From Candidatus Buchananbacteria bacterium RIFCSPHIGHO2_02_FULL_56_16 (GTDB lineage: Bacteria; Patescibacteriota; Patescibacteriia; Buchananbacterales; UBA6539), in contig MHIL01000008.1 of assembly GCA_001817495.1 (NCBI GenBank), positions 1 to 32,790 on the forward strand: 32,790 nucleotides of DNA. Direction: 5' to 3'. This document shows positions 1-8,003 of this stretch, piece by piece. Positions within the stretch are counted from its first letter, which is position 1, and each line of letters starts with the position of its first letter. The translations under genes and the position numbers were made by a program. The notes beneath the pieces were generated by a model that ran no database searches, had not been told where the DNA came from, and saw only the letters and a program-made list of their open reading frames with translations.

Positions 1-90
1 TCCGTAAAGAAAAATCTCCCGAAATTGTAAAGGTCGAAATACCATCTATGTTATCCACAATGACTGTCTAGACAACGGGGGGAAGTATAT

Positions 91-130
91 CCTCTCTTTC
101 TGTATTTCATTGACGATGCAGAAAGAGAGG
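91..130. repeat. Perfect 12-bp inverted repeat (CCTCTCTTTCTG / CAGAAAGAGAGG), 16-nt loop
   Basis: Arms 91-102 and 119-130 are exact reverse complements; no T-tract follows on the + strand. Confidence 0.85.
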
Positions 131-152
131 GACGGGGTGAGGGGGAAAACAT

Positions 153-207
153 CAATCGCCCCAGCGGCGGTTTTTTGGTTGACAACTTTTGTCCTATGTA
201 ATACGAT
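153..207 (+). promoter_or_regulatory. Terminator-like hairpin with T6, followed by a sigma70-like promoter (TTGACA 179-184, 17 bp, TACGAT 202-207)
   Basis: caatCGCCccagcGGCGgTTTTTTgg TTGACA N17 TACGAT, upstream of the NYN gene; similar modules at 874-924 and 4053-4115. Confidence 0.6.
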
Positions 208-270
208 GAGTAAACAAACAGACTAATTAAACACAGCCAATCAATATAGCGCGCGATGAGCGGGCTTTTT

Positions 271-810
271 ATGTATTCAAATGAAAATAATCACGCTTTT
301 ATCGATGGTGCAAACCTGCATAAAGGCATCGAAGAATTAGGCTGGAAACTTGATTATGCCCGATTCAGACGTTGGCTTTCAGAAAAATACCGTATTACGC
401 AAGCATACATTTTCATTGGCTTTATTCCGAACAATAAAGACCTATACAATTTTTTACGAACAACAGGATTTACCCTTGTCTTTAAGGAAACTACATGCGA
501 CCACGCTGGTAAAATAAAGGGGAATTGCGATGCTGATCTGGTTTTAAGAGCAGCGGCTGAATATTACGAAAAAAAATTTGACAACGCCGTCATCGTAGCC
601 AGTGACGGAGATTACGCAGGACTGGTAAACTTTTTGAAAGCTAGGGGTGTTTTTCGTTCGCTGATTTCACCTAGTAATAAGTGCTCATTTTTGTTAAGAA
701 AGCTCAATATCTCTATTGTGTACCTGGACCACAAACGCAGCAGTTTAGGTTATGTCCAAAAAGAAAAAGCCCCCGGCGGGGACAGAACCCCACGAGGGTC
801 TTTTTCATAG
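271..810 (+). CDS. NYN domain (PIN-like, LabA/DUF88-type) protein
   Basis: ORF 256-810; motifs FIDGANLHKG, CDADLVLRA and ASDGDYAGLV are typical of NYN/LabA nucleases. The internal ATG at 271 is a likely alternative start. Confidence 0.75.
   Translation: MYSNENNHAFIDGANLHKGIEELGWKLDYARFRRWLSEKYRITQAYIFIGFIPNNKDLYNFLRTTGFTLVFKETTCDHAGKIKGNCDADLVLRAAAEYYEKKFDNAVIVASDGDYAGLVNFLKARGVFRSLISPSNKCSFLLRKLNISIVYLDHKRSSLGYVQKEKAPGGDRTPRGSFS
764..805 (+). terminator. Rho-independent-type terminator overlapping the 3' end of the NYN ORF
   Basis: AAAAAGCCCCCGGCGGGGACAGAACCCCACGAGGGTCTTTTT: GC-rich imperfect hairpin with A- and T-tracts. Confidence 0.6.
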
Positions 811-873
811 TGATGATATTATCGTACCAAACTAACGTAGGCCTGTCAACAGCGAAGAACTACGAAATAATAG

Positions 874-924
874 CAATCACCCCCGCGGCGATTTTTTGGT
901 TGAAAAATAAGAGTATGATATACT
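874..924 (+). promoter_or_regulatory. Terminator-like hairpin plus promoter (TTGGTT 896-901, 17 bp, TATACT 919-924)
   Basis: caatcacccccgcggcgaTTTTTTggttg followed by TATACT; similar to the 153-207 module. Confidence 0.6.
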
Positions 925-983
925 AAAGTAAGCTTGACAGGCATCTTTTACCTTGATAAAATAGACTCTCTAAAAGTAAGCGT

Positions 984-1307
984 ATGTCTATCATTAAACA
1001 AACCAAGGACTATTTGGCAAAAACGCTCGCCGGCAGCCGGTTCGTGCCGCAGGGACTCTTTGAGGCGTCGGAGTACTTTCGGCATAATGGGCCGATTAAG
1101 TTTGAGTTTAAAATAGAAAACGACCAGCATATTGCCATTAGCACTAATTTCCGGTATGGATCAATCGTCACGTCGGGCAAAGACGTTGAAGAACTGGAAA
1201 AAAATATCAAAGACGCGATTCTGACATCATTCGACATCCCGTCGTCATACGCCAAGGAAGCAAACATTCTCAAGGTGGGCCAGGAAAGAGGGTATGCCTT
1301 CGCGTAG
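984..1307 (+). CDS. HicB-like antitoxin-family protein
   Basis: Sequence ...IAISTNFRYGSIVTSGKDVEELEKNIKDAI... resembles the HicB fold; immediately overlaps a HicA-like ORF. Confidence 0.5.
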   Translation: MSIIKQTKDYLAKTLAGSRFVPQGLFEASEYFRHNGPIKFEFKIENDQHIAISTNFRYGSIVTSGKDVEELEKNIKDAILTSFDIPSSYAKEANILKVGQERGYAFA

Positions 1308-1527
1308 TGAGCTTTCGGGCGACCTCAACCGAAAAAAGTTAATCAAGGCGCTCCAGCGCCTTGATTTCACAATCAGTACGAGAGGCGGGAAAGGCAGTCA
1401 TTTTAAAGCCACCTACAATCCAAACCAAAAATCAATCACCATTCCGGCGGACTTGCATCAGAGCGCTCTTTACTATGTCTTGAAAGAAATAAAGCTCCAC
1501 ACCAGCGTTACCTGGGCACAAATTTAG
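1294..1527 (+). CDS. HicA-like mRNA interferase family protein
   Basis: KKLIKALQRLDFTISTRGGKGSHFKATYNPNQKSITIPA resembles the HicA dsRBD fold with a conserved GSH histidine; overlaps the HicB-like ORF by 14 bp. Confidence 0.65.
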   Translation: MPSRSELSGDLNRKKLIKALQRLDFTISTRGGKGSHFKATYNPNQKSITIPADLHQSALYYVLKEIKLHTSVTWAQI

Positions 1528-1573
1528 GCTGCTATGTAAAAATGTAAATCATCCGGCAATATTTTTTCAGAAT

Positions 1574-1611
1574 TAAAAACCCCCGGCAGACAAATGTCGT
1601 AGGGCGCTTTT
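1574..1611 (-). terminator. Candidate terminator after the minus-strand GT4 operon
   Basis: On the minus strand: GCGCCCTACGACATTTGTCTGCCGGGGGTTTTT, an imperfect hairpin followed by a T-tract. Confidence 0.4.
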
Positions 1612-1638
1612 GTTCAGTACGAAGCGACGAACTGCTTT

Positions 1639-2691
1639 TCACCGCTTGAGGACTCGCCGGTAAACTTTTTCATACCCATCAACCATTCGCTCAATGGTAA
1701 ACCTTTTCTCTACCGCCGCCCGGCAGGCCCGGCGATCAAGGTCGCCGACTTTTTTAACCGCCCGGGCGGCCTGCAGATAGTTTTCCACGATAAATCCGGT
1801 TTTGCCCGTCTGAATGATTTCCGGCACCGACCCGCGGTTACTGGCGATAACCGGCGTGCCGCAGGCGAGCGCCTCAACCAAAAACAGGCCGAAAGGCTCT
1901 TCCCACTGAATCAGCGCCAGCAGCGCCAGGGCGTTTTTCAGCAGCTTAACCTTGCCCGGATGGTCAACTTCACCGATGTACCTGATCTGCCTGCCGTCAA
2001 TCAGCGGCTTAACGCGCTGGGAAAAATACTGCTGGTCAACGGCGTCAACCTTCGCCGCCATAATGAGCGGCAGCCTGGCTTTCTTCGCCGCCAGAATCGC
2101 CTCGACCGCTCCCTTTTCCGGAGACATACGGCCCAGAAACGCGAGGTAGGTACCGGGTCGGACCGAAAAGTCAAACGCCGCCACCTCGATGCCGTTGTAC
2201 ACGGTGCCCACAAAATTGAGCCGCGGCATGGGCCGACGTTGGTTATTGCTAATGCTCACGTAGGCCGACCGGGCGTACTGGCCATAAACAAACTGCTGGT
2301 ACTCAGCGTCGAGCGGACCATGCAGCGTGGTGACGACCGGCGCGGGCAGCAGCTGGCTGAAGGGCAGCAGCCGCCAGCCCAGGTGGTTGTGAATGATGTC
2401 AAACGTATTTTTTCGCAGGTATTCGACGACCCGGCCGGCACCGATAAATTTCACCGCGTCCCGCTTCGGCAAATCCTGGCTGAACGTTTCCCGGCGAACG
2501 GCTCTCTTAAAAATTGGGACGAGCGTGGCCGACGTCTTTGAGTCGCCGGCGGCCAGCAGCGTCACCTGGTAGCCACGGCGCACCAGCTCTTCGGTAACGT
2601 TGGAAATAACCAGCTCGGTGCCGCCGTATTTTGGCGGCGGTACCGATTCTTCAAAGGGGGCGACTTGGGCAATTTTTAAGGCGTGGGTCAT
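1639..2691 (-). CDS. Glycosyltransferase family 4
   Basis: 350 aa; GGTELVISNV near the N-terminus, YLAFLGRMSPEKG, and EEPFGLFLVEALACGTPVIASNRGSVPEII GT4 signature. Confidence 0.85.
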   Translation of the reverse strand: MTHALKIAQVAPFEESVPPPKYGGTELVISNVTEELVRRGYQVTLLAAGDSKTSATLVPIFKRAVRRETFSQDLPKRDAVKFIGAGRVVEYLRKNTFDIIHNHLGWRLLPFSQLLPAPVVTTLHGPLDAEYQQFVYGQYARSAYVSISNNQRRPMPRLNFVGTVYNGIEVAAFDFSVRPGTYLAFLGRMSPEKGAVEAILAAKKARLPLIMAAKVDAVDQQYFSQRVKPLIDGRQIRYIGEVDHPGKVKLLKNALALLALIQWEEPFGLFLVEALACGTPVIASNRGSVPEIIQTGKTGFIVENYLQAARAVKKVGDLDRRACRAAVEKRFTIERMVDGYEKVYRRVLKR

Positions 2692-3986
2692 GGTTTACTA
2701 TCCTTGATAACCTGCTGGTAGAGCGTGTCAATGCGGCGGGAAATTAATTTCCAGTTGAAATCGTGGATCACGCGGTTGTGGGCATTGGCGACCATCCGGC
2801 TTCGCAGCTCTTGCTCGTTGAAGAGCAATAAAATTTTTTCAGCCAAGTCGAACGGGTCTCGGGGCGTAACCGACAATCCCGTCTCGGAATTGAGCACGGT
2901 AAACTGCAAGCCGCCGGTTGCCGAGGCAACGACCGGCAGCTTCATGGCCATCGCCTCCAGGGGCACAATGCCGAACGGCTCATAGTACGAGGGCACGACG
3001 CACGCGTCAGCGGCCGCGTAGTAGGCGCTGAGTTTTTTTTGCGGGATGCTGCCCTCGAACCGTATCCGGTCCGTCAGGTGGTACTCTTCGGCAATTTTCA
3101 TCAACCGCCGATATTCCAGCGTATCGGCCTGGTCGCCGTTGCGGTTGAAGCTGCCGCCGACAATGATCAGCTGGTAGCTGTTGGATGGATCTTTTTTGAT
3201 CACAGAGTTGAGGCTGGTTATCAGCGTACCGATGCCCTTGCGCCACTCGAGCCGGCCCACGTACAGTAGCACGCGCGATTCCCTTTCAACCTGTAACTGC
3301 TCCCGAGCTTTTTGTTTGTCCTGGGGGCTGAACGCGCTGGTGTCGACGCCGGCCGGAATAACGACCACCCGGTTATTACTAACGTCGTAGTACCGAATCA
3401 AATCGTCTTCTTCATAGGGACTTTCGGCAATGATTCGATCGGCTTTCCGGGCGATTTTTTTTTCAATTTCAAACCGTTTTTCAAATTTCTCTTCTTCGAG
3501 TCCGGACGGCAACTTTTGAAATTTTTTCAGGGTGTTATTGCGGACGTAGCCGAGCGAGTGAAAGGTCTGGATAAAGGGAATCTTGAGCAGCTCCTGGGCG
3601 TGGGTCGCCAGCAAACCGCCGTCCCAGTAGTGGCCGTGGATGATATCGTACTGGATTTTATTATCTTTTTTATAGGTGAGAAAGTGGGTAAAAAAAGTTT
3701 CGAGGTGGCTGAGAAAATCTTCCTTCGGCAGTACCTTAAGCTCCCCCGCCTGAAAGCGGACTACCGTAACCCGCCGGCCGATTTTTTTCTTCGGTCCTAT
3801 TTTTTTATCCGCCCAGCGGCAAAAAATATCCACCTGCCAGCCGGTCTTTGCCAGCCACCGGCTCAGCTCATAAACGTAGACATTTTGGCCGCCGCTCTGC
3901 GAAGAACCAATTTTAGCCAAAGGATCGCCGTGAACGGAGAACATGGCGACTCGCCGGACGGTGTTGGTTTTTTTGTGATTAATCAT
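2688..3986 (-). CDS. Glycosyltransferase family 4 (sucrose-phosphate synthase/MshA-like)
   Basis: 432 aa; SVHGDPLAKIGSSQSGGQNVYVYELS, YVGRLEWRKGI, YEPFGIVPLEAMAMKLPVVASATGG. Stop/start ATGA overlap with the downstream GT4. Confidence 0.85.
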   Translation of the reverse strand: MINHKKTNTVRRVAMFSVHGDPLAKIGSSQSGGQNVYVYELSRWLAKTGWQVDIFCRWADKKIGPKKKIGRRVTVVRFQAGELKVLPKEDFLSHLETFFTHFLTYKKDNKIQYDIIHGHYWDGGLLATHAQELLKIPFIQTFHSLGYVRNNTLKKFQKLPSGLEEEKFEKRFEIEKKIARKADRIIAESPYEEDDLIRYYDVSNNRVVVIPAGVDTSAFSPQDKQKAREQLQVERESRVLLYVGRLEWRKGIGTLITSLNSVIKKDPSNSYQLIIVGGSFNRNGDQADTLEYRRLMKIAEEYHLTDRIRFEGSIPQKKLSAYYAAADACVVPSYYEPFGIVPLEAMAMKLPVVASATGGLQFTVLNSETGLSVTPRDPFDLAEKILLLFNEQELRSRMVANAHNRVIHDFNWKLISRRIDTLYQQVIKDSKP

Positions 3987-4003
3987 AAGTATCTAACCTC
4001 TCC

Positions 4004-4032
4004 AGTATATCACGTGATCGCAGTAAACCCAA
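4004..4032 (-). promoter_or_regulatory. Candidate minus-strand promoter for the GT4 pair, with the palindrome ATCACGTGAT (4009-4018) abutting the -10
   Basis: Minus strand TTGGGT N17 TATACT followed by GGAGAGG; 10-bp perfect palindrome next to the -10. Confidence 0.45.
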
Positions 4033-4052
4033 CCCCGCGCGTTATTCTAAAA

Positions 4053-4115
4053 GCAATCGCCCCAGCGGCAGTTCTTATTTTTTTTCTTGACATTTTTTTG
4101 GTTATCTAGTACCAT
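4053..4115 (+). promoter_or_regulatory. Terminator-like hairpin plus promoter (TTGACA 4087-4092, 17 bp, TACCAT 4110-4115)
   Basis: gcaatcgccccagcggcagttcttatttttttt...TTGACA N17 TACCAT, upstream of the + strand GT4; third copy of the module. Confidence 0.6.
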
Positions 4116-4198
4116 GGGAGCACCCAAGGAAACGGAAAAAAATTTACGATTGTTAAAAACCAATAACGCTGCGCAGGGGTTATATTTATTTTGACAAA

Positions 4199-5347
4199 AT
4201 GAAAATTTTAACCAACATCCGGTTCTACCGCGTCGCCGGCATCGCCCAATCGCTGCAGGCGTTCTTGGATTATCTCGAGCGGACGCCGACGGGCATTTCC
4301 GTAATCGGGGTCAACGTCATGAAACCTAACGAGATCCAGGAAACAGCGCCGGTCCGCCATCCCGACGTGCTCACGGTTCGTTCGCTTACCGTTGACTACC
4401 CCGAAATCGGCTCGCTGATGCAGCAAACCGGCTCGCTCGCCGACATCGCCGAGCAGCTGCGGCCGATCATCGAGTTCTACGCACTGGTCATTCGGGAGGA
4501 GCGGCCCGACGTTATCGTGATAAACGGCACCTACTTCCTGCCTTGGTGCCTCCTGCGGGCCAGCCGGCTATTTCGCATCCCGACCGTGGTCCACTACCAC
4601 GGGCTGATCAGCAAAGAAACCGAGCACTGGGACGATCGGGCCAGAGCGCTCTTTCGCCAGATGGAACAAGACTTCGACCGCGCGGAGATCCACTACGTCT
4701 TTCCCTCGGAGCTGGCGCGGTGTACGGTCGAGCAGCAGGTGTTCGGTCACCTCATTCAGAACGCGAGCGTGCTGCCCAACGGCATCCGGGATCATTTTTT
4801 CCAGCCGCCCGCAATGGTGCCAAAGAAAAAGAACCCGGTTATCGGATTCGTCAGCCGCTGGACGAGAATCAAGAATACCAGGTTTATCGAGTGTTTCTCT
4901 AAGTATGCTCACCGAAAAAAAAACGGCCGATACCGGATCGCCGTGGTCACTGATGCTCAAATTAACCCAACCATCACCGAGCGGCTCAAGAAATTCATTA
5001 CCTTCAAGAGACCTTCGAGCCAGGCGAAGCTCGCCCGCTTCTACCGAGCCTGCGGCATTGTGCTGAGCCCCTCCCGCTTCGAGACCTACGGCAACGTCGC
5101 CCAGGAAGCGGTCGCCTGCGGCACGCCCTCGCTGGTCAGCGAGCAGATGGGCGTGGCCGAGACATTTCGAAAAATCGGGCTCGATGACCTCATTATTGAT
5201 TTTTCCTGCCCGAAGCGAGTCCTCGAAAATATTGAGATGCTGCTTAATTACCCAATACCGCAGGAAACAATTGAGACGCTTCGGAAAAATTTTTCCAACG
5301 AAAAAATTTCAGCGGAGTTTGTCCAGATTCTCAAGAGCATCGCATAG
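4199..5347 (+). CDS. Glycosyltransferase family 4
   Basis: 382 aa; VIGFVSRWTRIKNTRFIECF and SRFETYGNVAQEAVACGTPSLVSE. Confidence 0.8.
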   Translation: MKILTNIRFYRVAGIAQSLQAFLDYLERTPTGISVIGVNVMKPNEIQETAPVRHPDVLTVRSLTVDYPEIGSLMQQTGSLADIAEQLRPIIEFYALVIREERPDVIVINGTYFLPWCLLRASRLFRIPTVVHYHGLISKETEHWDDRARALFRQMEQDFDRAEIHYVFPSELARCTVEQQVFGHLIQNASVLPNGIRDHFFQPPAMVPKKKNPVIGFVSRWTRIKNTRFIECFSKYAHRKKNGRYRIAVVTDAQINPTITERLKKFITFKRPSSQAKLARFYRACGIVLSPSRFETYGNVAQEAVACGTPSLVSEQMGVAETFRKIGLDDLIIDFSCPKRVLENIEMLLNYPIPQETIETLRKNFSNEKISAEFVQILKSIA

Positions 5348-5492
5348 CTAACCACTGGTAATGCTTCAAAAAGTACTTCAGCACTCCCTGGCATGTCGCG
5401 GCGATGCGTACGCCCAGGCGATTACTTCTGAATTTTACCAGGCAAAGGAGCGGACGTTAAAGTATTCCGATTCGTAGCATTCACCTTAGTGT

Positions 5493-5539
5493 AAAAAAAA
5501 AGAAAGGGGTGTTAGGTTTATCCCAAACACTCCCTTTTT
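5493..5539. terminator. Bidirectional intrinsic terminator between the convergent GT4 and pyr genes
   Basis: aaaaaaaaagAAAGGGGTGTTaggtttatcccaAACACtCCCTTTtt: 11-bp stem with one bulge, A-tract upstream and T-tract downstream. Confidence 0.75.
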
Positions 5540-5560
5540 GTTACGGAATTGCAATGGCAA

Positions 5561-6391
5561 TCAGCCCTCCCAGTACTGGTTGATCAGATCGCGTGTTTCG
5601 CTTGCTTTATCCGCCGCCGCTTGGGCGAAATTAGCCGGATCGCTGCTGGCGAAGATTATCGCCGAAGATGAGTTAATGACGGCTAAACCCCCGCCATTGG
5701 CTTTCAGTGTGGCGGCGACATCGCCGCCTTGCTTGCCAACCCCCGGAATCAAAATGGGGCAATCCCATCCAACGAGACCACGAACCATCATGAGATCGGC
5801 TGGAAAGGTAGCGCCGACTACAAGGCCGAGGTTGAGATAACGCATGTTTCGCCAGTCAGCGACTTTTGCTGCGACCGACCGGTAGAGCGGAGTCAGCTCT
5901 GATGAAACGCCCTGAAATTCGGGCGCGCTCTTGTTCGAGGTCCGGCAGAGAACAAAGACGCCGCGGCTGGAGTCTGCGTAGTCAGCAAATGGACCAATGC
6001 CGTCCCAACCAAGGTAAGGATTAATCGTCGCAGCGTCACCATCATAGAAGCCGAACACCTCTTCGGCGTAGAGCCGGGCCGTATTGCCGATGTCGTTGCG
6101 CTTACCGTCCACAATGACTGGCAATCCCTTGTTATGAATATGTGCAATCACCGTTTGGAGCTCATCGTACGCTCCCGAAGCACACCAAAAGGCGAGGTTT
6201 GGCTTGAAGCAGCAAGCAAAAGGTGCCGTAGCATCGACGATCACCTTTCCCCACACTTGAAAATCCTGCATTTGCAAGTCTATGGGTTCAACATGAGATC
6301 CCGGCAGCTTACCCGGATCCGGATCCAGGCCGACGCACAGCCGGCTGTTGTTGCGTTCCTGCGCGCTGCGCAGATCCTCAATGAATGACAT
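5561..6391 (-). CDS. pyrF: Orotidine 5'-phosphate decarboxylase (type 2)
   Basis: SRLCVGLDPDP, CFKPNLAFW, PVIVDGKRNDIGNTA, NPYLGWDGIGPF, ILIPGVGKQGGDV. Start at ATG 6391 with a GAGGTGAG SD; the ORF-track start at 6451 is too long. Confidence 0.92.
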   Translation of the reverse strand: MSFIEDLRSAQERNNSRLCVGLDPDPGKLPGSHVEPIDLQMQDFQVWGKVIVDATAPFACCFKPNLAFWCASGAYDELQTVIAHIHNKGLPVIVDGKRNDIGNTARLYAEEVFGFYDGDAATINPYLGWDGIGPFADYADSSRGVFVLCRTSNKSAPEFQGVSSELTPLYRSVAAKVADWRNMRYLNLGLVVGATFPADLMMVRGLVGWDCPILIPGVGKQGGDVAATLKANGGGLAVINSSSAIIFASSDPANFAQAAADKASETRDLINQYWEG

Positions 6392-6451
6392 GGTGCTCAC
6401 CTCGGTGAAAGATTTTTTTGGCGGCGCTATTCGCCGCAAACCGCTGGTCAC

Positions 6452-7792
6452 TCAACTAAACGCCGAGATATGCAGCTCATCGCGCAGTACGCGGTAAACT
6501 TCGGCTACCGGATCTTCGGCTTGCAAGATCTGACGGCCCATCACCAAGTGGTTGCTACCATTGGCAATCGCTGCTTCCGGTGTGTCAACGCGCTGCTGAT
6601 CTTGCGTGTCCTTACCGGGCGATCGGATACCGGGCGACACCAGTATCATATCGGGATAGCGGTTACGCAACTCCTTGACCTCTTGGGGCGAGCAAACGAG
6701 GCCGTGGGCGCCGGCGGCGTGGGCGATTTCCGCTAGACGCAGCACCTGCTCGAGCGGCTGACGGACGTAGATCTCCTCGCACGTTTTTTGATCAAGCGAG
6801 GTTAGTACGGTTACCGCCAGTATCTTGGTGTGCCACTTGCCGCTAAGTTGAAGCGCTTGCACCGCCGCCTTAATCATCTCGAAGCCGCCGGACGCGTGCA
6901 CCGTGATCGCCCACGGTTCGCACTCACTCATTCTGACCCGCGCGCAGATGTTCTCCACGGTATTCTTAATATCGTGGCACTTGAGGTCAGCCATTACCCG
7001 GCCGTAGACCGACAATTCGGGCAGCAGTCGTTCGATGCCCTGGTTAAAGAGTAGGTCATTGACTTTGAAGATGCAGCCGGTCGTGCGGAGCTGATCAACT
7101 AGCGGCAGGATCTCCTCCCAGCTCTTACCGTCGAGGGCGACGATGATTGGGTTAGCCTTTTCCTTGGCCGGATCGCACCGTTCCATCGCCTCGTGCTGGA
7201 TCAGCTGGCGGCGGACGTCGTGCAGCGTCATTCCTGGCCACACCGGCAGGTCAACGCCGGCGGCTGTCAGGTGCTTCTTCCAGCCTTGCTGCCGGTCAAC
7301 CAGTACCACCAGCGCCTGAACGTTTAGGTTGAGATCAACGCACTTCTGGTAGGGAACGATCTTCGATTCGCCATTTGTGATGACATCGTCAATGATACAG
7401 ACTGATTCGAACTTAGCCGGATGGCCGATTACCCTGGCGTCCGCTACGCGGTTAGCCTTCGAATCCTCGCGGATCGTCAGGTAGGGAATGCCGGTCTTCA
7501 TCGCCAGCGGTCCGGCAAAGCAAGAAACCGAATCTGGCACCTCAACGAAGCGTTTGATTCCCAGGCGACGCAACGGAATGGAAAACAGATCTGCCAGCAG
7601 CTCGATCGTTGCCGGTGCATCGCGCGCATCACGCAGGTTGATATAGACATCGGTTTTGCCGCCGCTCTTGAGCGGTAAGCTGCGCGCGTTATCGAACTTG
7701 AGCAACCCATGCTCTAGTAATCCGGCGACGACTGCCTCGCGCTCTTCAGGGTAAAGCCAGGGCGTACTTGGTACTTCGCCTAATGCGTACAT
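6452..7792 (-). CDS. Bifunctional orotate phosphoribosyltransferase / OMP decarboxylase (type 1) fusion
   Basis: N-terminus: LKSGGKTDVYINLRDARD and PRPP loop VCIIDDVITNGESK. C-terminus: IVALDGKSWEEIL, VMADLKCHDIKNTV, ITVHASGG, LVSPGIRSPG. ATG at 7792 follows GAGGAGG; the ORF-track start is a GTG inside the SD region. Confidence 0.88.
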   Translation of the reverse strand: MYALGEVPSTPWLYPEEREAVVAGLLEHGLLKFDNARSLPLKSGGKTDVYINLRDARDAPATIELLADLFSIPLRRLGIKRFVEVPDSVSCFAGPLAMKTGIPYLTIREDSKANRVADARVIGHPAKFESVCIIDDVITNGESKIVPYQKCVDLNLNVQALVVLVDRQQGWKKHLTAAGVDLPVWPGMTLHDVRRQLIQHEAMERCDPAKEKANPIIVALDGKSWEEILPLVDQLRTTGCIFKVNDLLFNQGIERLLPELSVYGRVMADLKCHDIKNTVENICARVRMSECEPWAITVHASGGFEMIKAAVQALQLSGKWHTKILAVTVLTSLDQKTCEEIYVRQPLEQVLRLAEIAHAAGAHGLVCSPQEVKELRNRYPDMILVSPGIRSPGKDTQDQQRVDTPEAAIANGSNHLVMGRQILQAEDPVAEVYRVLRDELHISAFS

Positions 7793-7804
7793 CTGGTGAG
7801 ACCT

Positions 7805-7836
7805 CCTCACTAAAAATTGTGAAGGAACACGTTCCT
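7805..7836 (-). promoter_or_regulatory. Candidate pyr leader with two mutually exclusive hairpins covering the SD
   Basis: Minus strand AGGAACGTGTTCCT (7836-7823) overlaps CCTTCAC...GTGAGG (7825-7805), which pairs with the SD. Confidence 0.35.
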
Positions 7837-7850
7837 CCTAGCTAGCCAAA

Positions 7851-7878
7851 ACTTTACTCCTTAGCCAAAAAAAGTCAA
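7851..7878 (-). promoter_or_regulatory. Candidate pyr operon promoter (TTGACT, 16 bp, TAAAGT)
   Basis: Minus strand TTGACT (7878-7873), 16-nt spacer, TAAAGT (7856-7851). Confidence 0.5.
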
Positions 7879-7978
7879 CCCCGCGTCAGAGGCCGCAGCC
7901 TTGCCTCTGGTCGCAGTTGTGTCCCAGCAAAATCTACGACACCCCTCTGGTATTATTTTTATAGCTGCAACCGAGCTA

Positions 7979-8003
7979 CGACCTTGAGCTTGTCGAAAGG
8001 TCG
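7979..8003. repeat. REP-like palindrome with core TTCGACAAGCTCA
   Basis: CGACCTT-gagcttgtcga-AAGGTCG: exact 7-bp arms; core matches a widespread bacterial extragenic palindrome recalled from general knowledge. Confidence 0.65.

Noticed and set aside
1960-2541. 193-aa + strand ORF antisense to the GT4 at 1639-2691
   Set aside because: Shadow ORF of GC-biased coding sequence; low-complexity Arg-rich translation.
3312-4109. 265-aa + strand ORF antisense to the GT4 at 2688-3986
   Set aside because: Antisense shadow of a well-supported glycosyltransferase; the translation has no recognisable motifs.
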